DNA from: Gnetum montanum | Taxonomy: Eukaryota > Streptophyta > Gnetopsida > Gnetales > Gnetaceae | Length of the DNA: 64,000 nucleotides | Direction of reading: 5' to 3' | NCBI GenBank assembly: GCA_015680685.1 | Contig: MNCI01016277.1 | Location: 8,577-72,576, forward strand | Shown here: one piece after another, positions 34,417-43,381 of the stretch | Layout: every line of letters begins with the position of its first letter | How positions within the stretch are numbered: the first letter of the stretch is position 1 | The notes under the pieces: generated by a model | Databases searched by the model: none | Seen by the model: the letters and a program-made list of their open reading frames with translations, nothing else | What the model was told of the DNA's origin: nothing | Made by a program: the position numbers and the translations under genes

Positions 34417-35457
34417 CAGGAATTTTAAATCGAATCCGCTTCACTCTGGGCTGCTCAATCTCACTGGTGCCTTCAACCGTGCTATCACGCTTCCCCAAAT
34501 TGGATTTTGCTTTGCCTATTGTTTCCTTGACCACCTGCTCTGCCTTCTTTGCAGTATAGGGTACTTCATCGGGTTCCAACCCTATACTGTCACATGCGTG
34601 AAGCGAGGGGCCAGACGACCCACCCGTGGTGACCGTAAGGGATTCATCAATCCCCTCTGGGGCATCTTGGGACTTGGCTATGTCAAATAAGTGGTTCACC
34701 TAGGGGCGAGACAACTGATACCTATCACCCAAAACAAATTTTCCTTCCCCATGAACCACCAAAAATTCAGCCAAGTGACGAATATAGCCAGCGAAGAAAG
34801 CGAAGGTAAAATGAGACTATGCCTCTATGTTTGAACGCAGCCGCTCTATCTCTTTGGTCATTCCTGACAATAAAAATTCCACCTAGTTATAACGCACGCC
34901 AGCCTCCAGAATAGTGCGCATGACTCGCACTGCTTCAACACCGAGACTCTTGACTTGTGATAGAGTCTTCGGAAACAAACACGCTCTAAATAGGGGATAA
35001 AGTTCGTTGACTTCCTCAACCTTCGTTCTCCCCTTCATTGGGAACCCTTTGGCACCCTTCCTCACCCCTAGCCAATCCTCTAAATCACGGATCATGTCAA
35101 TTTCTTTATGCGTCCTGTCCATAACGACTTTTACGCCATTAGTAGGTACACCAAACAAATCTGCGAGAAATTGAGGTGATAATTCAAAAATTACTTTAAC
35201 ACCCCTAATACGAGCACTATAGCAAGAGACGGATCTATCAAATGAATCTACAATCCCGATCATCTCCGCTATAGAAACATTTGGGCTAGGGGCCACAAAG
35301 AGTGCCATGAGGCCAGCATGCTCCAAACAGGCAACAATAGATGGCGAAGCCTTCTTTCGTAACCACTTCTGAGCGGCACTGGTTTCACCAAATTTCATTG
35401 AGAGAGTAGTTTTAGTCCTCCCAGTCACAACGAAATCCCTGCCAGAGGTGGTGCCAG
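34417..35457 (-). other. Central conserved domain of the antisense protein (exon 3)
   Basis: Residues about 244-590. Conserved blocks across all three elements: LMALFVAPSPNVS, IVDSFD, VKVIFEL, DLFGVPTNG, LEDWLGVRKG, ELYPLFRACLF. Predominantly alpha-helical by residue pattern. I do not recognise it; the block H-G-V-x-V-x-F...L-F-G-[VI]-P recalls plant transposon-associated ORF1-like domains. The distal half holds all three in-frame TAG codons. Confidence 0.6.
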
Positions 35458-35547
35458 CTGTAAAGACAAACCCAAAACCTTCATATTAGCTTGACACTTG
35501 GCAATCGACCAAACCAAACACGACATCTAGGAAACATTGCCACTTAC

Positions 35548-36365
35548 TTTCTGTGTTGGACTTTGAGGTTTCACCCAGATCGGAGGTAGACGGGAAAATC
35601 GGCCCATTAGGGGCCCAGTTGGCATGCAACCAGCCACGCACAGCACATTGTGCAAATGCCTTCGAAAATTTCTTGGGGAAGTTCTTCATGGCGTCCCTAG
35701 TGTGGGCCAAAACGGTCCCGCGAAGGGTGGGACCTACCATGAACACTTCCACAGCCGTACGCGCCAATCCAATCCCATCGTCGCCCGCGTAGGCTCCATC
35801 TGGCGTAATTTTTGGCCTGCGGGAAGGCGAAAACATGTGTCGAAACGAGAGTAAGTATTTGAATGTGAGAAACAAAGGAATAACCAAAGCTAAGGCGAGA
35901 TTACCTTTCCACCCAGTATACTGTGCCAGGGGTATTCTGAAACAAAGTATGCGCGCGGCCAGCTAAGAACAATGTGTTGTTGATGTAGTTGGGTCCCCGC
36001 GGTAGCTGGTCCCACACGCGTGTCAACGGACGGGCAGATCTCGGGCCACCGAGGGGAACACCCTCGACGACAAGCGGCCCTTCATCAATGTCCTCCATAA
36101 ATATCCTGACGCCTTCCGCTGCGCCAGGTAACATGGCCTCAATAATACTCCATGCCACATCTTCGCCTAGATGAGACCAAACCACGACATTGAAATGGTC
36201 CAGCAAGAAGGCCGAAAATCCACAAGCCCCGTCCCGGAACCAGACCCCATTGTGCTCAACGACCAAATTCGGGGTCGGGTCACCATCCTCCAAAGGACCA
36301 AACCATGTTAAGACCCCAACTAACTCAATCACTAGAAGGGGAGGCTTGATGTCTCTGAAAGCCAT
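35548..36365 (-). other. FCP1/NIF-like HAD domain, catalytic residues lost (exons 1-2)
   Basis: Residues about 1-243. Motif I region KPPLLVIELVGVL stands where FCP1/NIF-type HAD proteins have a hydrophobic strand followed by D-x-D or, in a plant subgroup, D-x-N; here both catalytic positions are changed. Then WFRDGACGFSAFLLDHFNVV with VVWSHL, matching the R-P-x(4)-F-L and V-x-V-W-[ST] pattern. Then RPLTRVWDQLP, INNTLFLAG, LFQNTPGTVYW, matching K-x-L-x-x-V-W, N-T-L-L-[IL]-D-D and L-N-P-P-N-T, with the D-D pair replaced by A-G. Elements 1 and 2 keep the same blocks. Homology is my reading from motif order and needs a profile search; if right, this is a pseudo-phosphatase, possibly a protein-interaction module. 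Confidence 0.55.
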
Positions 36366-36424
36366 TAAAACAATACCAAAGATCAATATTGGAAATTAGA
36401 CATTTGCAGAAAATTTTTCTAAGT

Positions 36425-37080
36425 TACGCTCGGCGTATACGTCGGGCGTACGAAAAACAGTTACGCTGGGCGTAGGAAAAACAGTTGCGCTCGGCGTATA
36501 CGTTGGGCGTACGAAAAACAATTAAAAAAACTATCTACGCCGTGCATAATACAAAAATTTACGCCGAACACACTTACACCTGGCGTATACACTGTGGAAA
36601 CCCTTGGCGTATACACCGAGCGTAGACCATCTACGCTAGACCGTCTACGCTACAAAACAGATGCTAGAAATCAACGAACAGGGTCAAAGGCCTACCTACC
36701 AAAAGATCCGGTCCATGCGGGGATGCTCGGGCGGGGTAGGCACTGCAGCATCGCCTCACTCTCCTCTGCGAACGTCAGTTCAGGTCCTTTCTGCCCTCGG
36801 CCCTCTAGTTCTTTGCCTCTACCCATCTCGGCGTCTACGCTGTGGCTTGCGCGCAGCCTAAACAGTTCTCAGCTTCTACGATGGGGGTTTTCTCTCAGTG
36901 TCTACGCTGGGGTTTTTGCTCGGCGTCTACGCTGGGGTTTTCGCTCGGCGTCTACGCTGGGGTTTTGCTCGGCGTCTACGCTGGGGTTTTCGCTCGGCGT
37001 CTACGCTGGGGTTTTCGCTCAGCGTCTACGCTGGGGTTTTGCTCGGCGTCTACGCTGGGGTTACGTTCGTAGTTTACGCT
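36425..37080 (-). promoter_or_regulatory. Antisense 5' leader of element 3 with LTR-type motifs and a 27-bp tandem array
   Basis: Two parts. 36425-36655 carries GGCGTATACG and GGGCGTACG palindromes like those in the LTR. 36880-37065 is a tandem array of about seven units of 26-27 bp, consensus CTCGGCGTCTACGCTGGGGTTTT on the plus strand, with length variation in the T run. All of it lies downstream of the antisense TATA box, so it would be transcribed into the antisense 5' leader. The array also creates long apparent reading frames on both strands, which I reject. Confidence 0.75.
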
Positions 37081-37122
37081 CACACTCCAAAAGTCAAATG
37101 ACAAAATGATGCCCCTGCTCCC

Positions 37123-37130
37123 CTTTTATA
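37123..37130 (-). promoter_or_regulatory. TATA box of element 3 antisense gene
   Basis: Minus strand reads GCGCTATAAAAGGGGAGC, a textbook TATA context, 385 bp upstream of the opposing pol ATG and about 760 bp before the antisense start codon. Transcription would start near 37095. Confidence 0.7.
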
Positions 37131-37269
37131 GCGCGTTGACGCTGACGCTGACGCCGCCGCCGCTTTTCCATTTTTCTTGCTTTTTTCCTCGTTTTTCATG
37201 CTTTTTCGAACTCGCTTTGAATTTTTTTCAAAAAAGATATAGAATTTACACACAAACCATATAAAACAC

Positions 37270-37405
37270 AAATTTCGGCATTAAATTGCCTGGTAAGGCA
37301 TTAAACTGCCGTTCGTTGCCCAGTTCGGCATTAAACTGCCGTTCGTTGCCCGGTAAGGCATTAAACTGCTGTTCGTTGCCCGGTAAGGCATTAAACTACC
37401 GTTTC
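37270..37405. repeat. TTAAACTGCC repeat cluster B of element 3 (before pol)
   Basis: Four to five units of about 36-39 bp, GGCATTAAACTGCCGTTCGTTGCCCGG, with a GGCA...TGCC inverted repeat around the TTAAAC core. Same place as cluster B in element 1. Confidence 0.85.
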
Positions 37406-37489
37406 ATTGTCATGTTAACTCATTTTCATGCATGCACACTAAAGATTGCCAGAAGACCTAAAATGACCTCCGCTATCTTACCAAGCTCT

Positions 37490-37503
37490 CCATTTATTGA
37501 CAG
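37490..37503 (+). promoter_or_regulatory. Putative 3' splice acceptor before pol of element 3
   Basis: CCATTTATTGACAG with CAG at 37501-37503, though followed by a further G, 12 nt before the pol ATG at 37515. It fits the acceptor positions of elements 1 and 2. Confidence 0.5.
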
Positions 37504-37514
37504 GGACTTGCCTA

Positions 37515-40500
37515 ATGGATTACAAGCGCTTAACCAAGCCGTTGGTCATTGATGGGCCATACGGCGCAGTTGAAAGGAATATCGATGTGAATCTCGTCTA
37601 TGCGAGTTCATTAGCAAACGACACAACAATAGCTTCAACACAGCAAACGGTTGACGAATATGAGGGAATGACAAAGGCCCTCGACATTGAAGCCGAAAAC
37701 ATTACCGAAGACCCCCTAGCCGAAACTCCCATCACCATGCCCGATGGGGAAATTAAAATTCTAAAGTTAAGTGCGTTACTAGAACCACGTCTAGCTAAAG
37801 ATATCGAAAACGTACTTAGGGATAATATGAGAGCATTTGCGTGGTCCTATACAGACATGCCCGAATTAGACCCCCGTATCNCGTAGCAACCATAAAGGAT
37901 GACTTCCCCTTACCTAGCATTGATCAACTAGTTGACTCAACCGCTGGGCACGCCTTGTTATCCTTTATGGATGGGTTCTCGGGGTATAACCAGATACGTA
38001 TCAACCTAGAACACCAGCTTCGAACTACTTTCATGACACCTTGGGGAACTTTTTGCTACACAATGATGCCTTTTGGTCTCAAGAATGCTGAGGCCACGTA
38101 TCAAAGGGCGATGACATATATTTTCAGCGATTACATCTTACACTCGCTCAATGATTATGTAGATGACATAGTGGTTAAATCAAAATCATCAGAACAACAC
38201 GTACAAGATCTTGACTTAGTATTAAAACGTTGTCTAAAATACGAACTAAGGCTTAACCCAAAGAAATGCGTCTTCAGTGTCAAAATAGGTAAAATGCTTG
38301 GATTTTTAGCCTCAGAGGCAGGGATACGGGTAGACCCCGATAAGGTTAATGCCATTACAAACCTAAAACCACCTAGCAATCTAACCGAACTTCGAGGGCT
38401 ACAAGGGCGATTACAGTTCATCAAGAGGTTCATAGAAAATTTGACGGGAAAACTCACACCTATGAACCACCTACTACGCAAAAACGTCCATTTTGAATGG
38501 ACCCTGCAGTGCCAAGAAGCATTTGACAACGTTAAAATAGCACTCGCTCGGTTACCCAGTGTATTCCCACCCAAAAACGATAGGTCGTTTTACATCTACC
38601 TGGCCACATCAGAATCATCAATCGCCTCCATGTTGTGCCAAAAACGAGATGACGGAACTGAAGTCCCCGTATACTAGCTGAGTCATGCAATGGTTGCCCA
38701 CGAAAAGAGATACAACGATGTAGAAAAGTCATGTTTAGCTTTAGTTTTCTCTTTTAAAAAATGGCGACATTATCTTTTCCAAAATCAAGTTAACATAATT
38801 TGCAAAGATAATGTACTCAGAGCTATAACTAGAAACATCTACAAATCAAGCAAGATAGCCCGTTGGAAGGCAATCATAGCTGAGTTTGACTTGCACTATG
38901 TGGCACAATCATCAGTAAAAGGCCAAGCCATAGCAAATCAAATGACCATGTCGCCAACGCATGATCCAGGTACAATAGAACCCAAATTTCCAGACGAAAA
39001 CGTAAATGCAATAGACACGGTGCCAGATGACTACGATGCGATCCTAAACTTCGACGGAGCATCCACCTCTCGAGGAGGAAGGGCTGCCGCTATAATCACG
39101 TACCCCTCTGGAGAAATTAAACCTTTCGCCTATCGCTTCAACTTTCATTGTACTAACAACATAGCAGAGTATGAAGGTCTCCTCAGAGGTCTCGCGGCCA
39201 CACTAGCTTCGGACATTACACGGCTTGTAGTCAGAGGGGACTCACAACTAGTCGTAAACCAAGTCACAGACGTCTATACGTGTAAAGCGCAACACTTACA
39301 ACCATACTGTGATTTGGCTAAGCACCTACTCAAACAATTCGAAAATGTTGATGTCCAACATATCTCTAGGAATGACAATACCATTGCAGACGCCTTAGCA
39401 ACCTTGGCTTTAAACATATCCCCTGACATGTTTCATGCACTACCAAGCTCCGTGACCAGTTGTGCCGAGCCCATAACCAACACTCTCGACATGCTACCAA
39501 TTGCATCTGTCAGTACAACACATGCTAATGAATGGTACGATGACGTAAAAGAATACCTTCTGCGCGGTGAAACGCCACAACATTTAACCAACGTGCAAAA
39601 GGATGTAGTACGCAAGCGTTCTAAACAGTACACATTAATAGGGGATACATTGTGTTGCCGATCCTACGAGGGCATACTGCTGACATGCGTCAATAGTACC
39701 GAAGCCCAAACAATTGTTGAACAAGTGCACGACGGAATATGCGGGGGACACATTGCACCGAAGGCAATGGCAACCAAAATAAGATGCCTAGGCTACTATT
39801 GGCCACACATGGAATACGACTGTCAGTCCAAGGTCAAAACATGTAGTATATGTCAAAAACATGGTAATCTCATCCACATTCCACCAAATGAGTTACATAC
39901 AACACAAATCACATGGCCCTTCCAGAAGTGGGGACTGGACCTCATTGGCCCGATAACACCCACATCTTCTGCCGGGCATAGCTTTATTATAATAGCAACT
40001 GAATACTTTACGAAATGGGTAGAGGTGGCACCCCTTCGCAAAACTACTTCTAAACAGGTGTGAAACTTCATCCTCGAAAACATTATAACTCATTTTGGTA
40101 TTCCCATGACAATCATCACTGACAACGGGCCACAATTTAGTAGTGCCGAGACCAAAACGTTTTGCGATAGTCTAGGGATCAAACACTCGTTTTCATCCCC
40201 TTACTATCCTCAGAGCAACGGGCAGGAAGAATCAACAAATAAGACAATCATCACAGTACTCAAAAAGATGCTTTCCCAGAGCAAACAAAGATGGCACGAA
40301 CAACTGGTGTATGCGTTATGGGCATACCATACCATGCACCAGACCTCGACAGGTAAAACTCCATACAGTCTTGTTTACGGTTCGGAAGCTGTTTTACCTT
40401 TGGAATTACAGGTACCATCTCTAAGGATCACACTTTCTAGACTTCTCGACGATGGGCAAAACAACGGTCTACGCATCATTGACCTGGACTCGGTGGAGGA

Positions 40501-40771
40501 GGAACGCGTGCGTGCACTCGATCAGATCGAATGGTATCAGAAACAACAACGGCAACGACATCGACATGACATTCATAAGCGCCCCATCAAAGAAGGAGAC
40601 CTCATACTTAAAGCTGTTTGGGAACACCCAGATAAATTCTCAGTCAACTGGGAAGGGCCTTACCTGGTTATCAAAGCATTCGACAATGGGGCATTCAAAC
40701 TAACTGACATGGACAGAAAAGAGTTTGTAAATCCAACCAATCACTTGTTCCTAAAACCGTTCTATACATGA
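37515..40771 (+). pseudogene. Element 3 pol: RT, RNase H, archaeal-type RNase H, integrase
   Basis: ATG 37515, TGA 40769-40771. N-terminal region with LDIEAENITEDP and FAWSYTDMPELDP; RT to about 38470 with FMDGFSGYNQIR and YVDD in NDYVDDIVVKS; RNase H about 38560-38940 (YIYLATSE, SHAMVAHEKRY); second RNase H about 39030-39410 (LNFDGAST, NNIAEYEGLLRGL, GDSQLVVNQV, IADALATLA); integrase with H-H-C-C around 39727-39860 (GGHIAPKAMA, CSICQK), core WGLDLIGPI and TDNGPQFSS and a later E, and a C-terminal domain ending PTNHLFLKPFYT. Breaks: one N at 37881 replacing about 220 bp of RT, TAG at 38675-38677, TGA at 40061-40063. Otherwise one frame, the best preserved pol in the window. The dual RNase H places it in the Tat lineage. 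Confidence 0.92.
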
Positions 40772-41352
40772 ATTCGAACTCAGGTACGCGCTAGTCCTGG
40801 AATCACGACTATAAACTNNNNNNNNNNNNNNNNNNNNNNNNNNNNNNNNNNNNNNNNNNNNNNNNNNNNNNNNNNNNNNNNNNNNNNNNNNNNNNNNNNN
40901 NNNNNNNNNNNNNNNNNNNNNNNNNNNNNNNNNNNNNNNNNNNNNNNNNNNNNNNNNNNNNNNNNNNNNNNNNNNNNNNNNNNNNNNNNNNNNNNNNNNN
41001 NNNNNNNNNNNNNNNNNNNNNNNNNNNNNNNNNNNNNNNNNNNNNNNNNNNNNNNNNNNNNNNNNNNNNNNNNNNNNNNNNNNNNNNNNNNNNNNNNNNN
41101 NNNNNNNNNNNNNNNNNNNNNNNNNNNNNNNNNNNNNNNNNNNNNNNNNNNNNNNNNNNNNNNNNNNNNNNNNNNNNNNNNNNNNNNNNNNNNNNNNNNN
41201 NNNNNNNNNNNNNNNNNNNNNNNNNNNNNNNNNNNNNNNNNNNNNNNNNNNNNNNNNNNNNNNNNNNNNNNNNNNNNNNNNNNNNNNNNNNNNNNNNNNN
41301 NNNNNNNNNNNNNNNNNNNNNNNNNNNNNNNNNNNNNNNNNNNNNNNNNNNN
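40772..41352 (+). other. Start of cluster C followed by 535 N
   Basis: N run 40818-41352. The last known bases are CACGACTATAAACT, the beginning of a cluster-C type repeat, so the gap probably hides that repeat array. Reading frames across the N run are artefacts. Confidence 0.7.
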
Positions 41353-41895
41353 CGGGACCCTTGGCACTTCCCATATAAGCCCTAGGCGGGAAGGTATCGG
41401 TCTTAAAAATACGTACTCATGTCAAAAGCAGTCAAGAAGCATCCTATCACATGGCTTTGCCTCTTCGCTAACAGTTTCCCCAAAGAAGGGAGTTGTTCCT
41501 CCAAAGAATGCAAAACATCACCCCGTGGCTTTGGTAGTGACAACTGGTTCTCTTGAAAAACCACCAAGAGCACCGTTCCGCCAAAGGACGTACATCATAT
41601 GCTTGAATTTTGAGTTTGCCAAAAGATGGCTATCGACAAGGACCGGCATGCCGCACACCTGAGCATCCCATTTTCCCAGCATGATCCCTCGGGCAGCCAC
41701 CGATCCCGATGATCCCTTCCCTCCTGCCAGTTACCAATCTCGCCCTTTCAATCCCATTCACCACTGAACACGGTACGATGATGTTTGGTCAAGTGGCAAA
41801 GGACAAGGCTTTTATCAAGTTGCTTGTGGTGTTTTGCGCTTCTTTGTCGACACTTCTCGGGTCGATTCCTCCAAGCGTCAACAAAGAGGGGCCAA
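41353..41895 (+). mobile_element. Element 3 3' untranslated region and polypurine tract
   Basis: No coding function is visible. Ends with GTTTTGCGCTTCTTTGTCGA and GCGTCAACAAAGAGGGGCCA, the same pre-LTR block as in all other Tat-type elements here. Confidence 0.75.
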
Positions 41896-43376
41896 TGAAA
41901 CACCACAAAAATCTTCGATTTTAGCATATGTCTGACAAAAAGCAGATCCCCATGACCCACAGGCGACTTCGGCTACATTTGAAATCACATAGGACAATTT
42001 TGAAAATCGAAACATCTGGTTCTAAATGTTGCCGAAGTATATGCCCAGCGTATATGCCCAGTTTTAAACTGTGTTGTGCTAGCGTCTACGCCCAGCGTCT
42101 ATGCCCAGCGTATACGCCCAGGTACGGCAGATGCACACGCTCGACGACAAGATCTCCAATGGCAGCATGAAGATTACACCGAAGAGCAAGGATTGAAGCA
42201 AGTGGACATCCCTCGGCGTATACGCCCGGCGTATAGGCCCAACATTCACTAGCATATATGCCCAGCGTATACGCCTGACGCTCAGCATACACGCTTCACA
42301 CGCACACTCAGCAGGTGCAACAGAAGCTAGAATTGAAGCAAGTGGACATCCCTCGGCGTATACGCCCGGCGTATAGGCCCAACATTCACCAGCGTATACG
42401 CCCGACGCTCAGCATACACGCTTCACACGCATATTCAGCAGGTGCAACAGAAGCAAGAATTGAAGCAAGTCGACGTCCAGCATCCATCAGCGTATATGCC
42501 CCAGCGTATACACCAGCATCTATCCAAGTCTACGACCCAGCATATACGCTCGGCGTATACGCCCAGCGTATACCATGTTTCTAAATTGTAACGCCCGGTC
42601 TATACGCCACGTGTCTCCCAGTCCGATTTTCCTGGTAACCCTACCCCTATAAATAGTCCAGTTTCCCGCATTTACCAGGTCCGCAAAAATTTACCAGAGC
42701 AGACCCAGAGCAATTACGCTGCAGAAACCCCCTTACGCTTACACTTACGCTGGAAGTCCTGTACGCCGAGCACAGTCCGCGCTCCGCCTACCGTGTCAGC
42801 CAGCTGCATCCCTCCGTCCACCGGGGCTTTATGTCCACCTTGTGTCCCTACACAACTGTGTTAGACTGGTGCACAAAATTTTAACTCTGTAATCCACTGT
42901 TTACGCTTGTTGCAAGTTCTTTTATAGTTTTACGTTAATTTCGCCCATGCTTTGTTTACACCTGCTTATGTTTACGCTCCGTCTGCGTCCGTGTACACTC
43001 ACTGTTTACGCCGTTTGCATCTGCTTAAGCCCTTTACACTTGTTTACACTGTTTACGTTGTTCACGCCTGTATACGCTTACGCTGTGCCTATCTTTGTTT
43101 ACGCTGTTTACGCCCGACGTTTACGCCCCTCTACGCTTACGTTCTTTCTATGCCTGTTTCACTGATTACGCTCCGTTTACGCATAACCCAGCGTATAACG
43201 CTTCGGCGGCACTTGGGGAAATCCTTGTCTGATCCGCGTGCGGACCACCCAAGGTACTCTACCTTCGTGCATTCCAGCATGCCCTCAGGCGAAGGTGGGG
43301 TCATCTGTGCTCTTCCTGCGATCCCGCGGTCTCTATTTCCCGTTCCAGCTGGGGATCGACAATTTCAGGCGGTACA
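41896..43376 (+). mobile_element. Element 3 3' LTR
   Basis: 1481 bp, TGAAACACCACAAAAATC to GGCGGTACA. TATAAATA at 42649-42656. Contains the 123 bp (42775-42897) missing from the 5' copy. U3 palindromes GGCGTATACGCC at 42030-42610; U5 is rich in TTTACGC and CTTACGC. Confidence 0.95.
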
Positions 43377-43381
43377 CACGT

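Larger units (their letters stand above)
32781..36365 (-). pseudogene. Antisense seven-exon gene of element 3 (1015 codons, three TAG stops)
   Basis: Minus strand, ATG 36365-36363 to TAG 32783-32781. Exons: 36365-35905, 35816-35548, 35457-34417, 34325-34116, 34037-33858, 33771-32987, 32882-32781. Introns of 88, 90, 91, 78, 86 and 104 bp all run GT to AG (for example GTAAGTGG, GTATGTCT, GTATGGCT; acceptors CCCGCAG, TTTACAG, GACTCAG, TGGACAG, TTTTCAG). Junction phases agree, giving one frame of 3048 nt, interrupted only by TAG at 34885-34883, 34819-34817 and 34702-34700, each explainable as CAG to TAG. Product order: FCP1/NIF-like HAD domain lacking catalytic aspartates (exons 1-2), conserved unknown domain (exon 3), acidic linker (exons 4-5), coiled coil (exon 6), acidic tail (exon 7). 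It shares no similarity with gag or pol. The host-gene-like domain and the introns suggest capture of a cellular gene. The function is unknown; a regulatory role is my inference from the promoter and motif context. Confidence 0.85.
26305..43376 (+). mobile_element. Element 3: youngest Tat-type LTR retrotransposon with antisense gene
   Basis: 17072 bp as assembled, including 535 N. LTRs 26305-27667 and 41896-43376, TSD CACGT. Order: 5' LTR, primer site, repeat-rich leader, gag-protease 28115-32256, cluster A, antisense gene 32781-36365 with TATA at 37123-37130, cluster B, pol 37515-40771, cluster C (mostly N), polypurine tract, 3' LTR. LTR divergence is about 6 percent over the first 190 bases by eye, mostly transitions. 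GC- and CpG-richer than its surroundings, consistent with less time for methylation decay. Confidence 0.95.

Noticed and set aside
34700-34885. TAG as a read-through or reassigned codon in the antisense gene
   Set aside because: TAA and TGA also interrupt the sense genes of the same element, and all are reachable by C-to-T decay; no read-through context is evident.
32781-36365. Antisense gene as a separate transposon inserted in element 3
   Set aside because: No terminal repeats or target duplication at its edges, and three independently inserted elements carry it at the same place with the same exon order.
36594-37109. Plus-strand open frames rich in VYAGVFARRLRWGF-type repeats
   Set aside because: Produced by the 27-bp tandem array (a multiple of three in most units) in the antisense leader; no conservation as protein in other elements.
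40751-41374. Minus-strand frames of about 200 residues across the N run
   Set aside because: Made of unknown bases.
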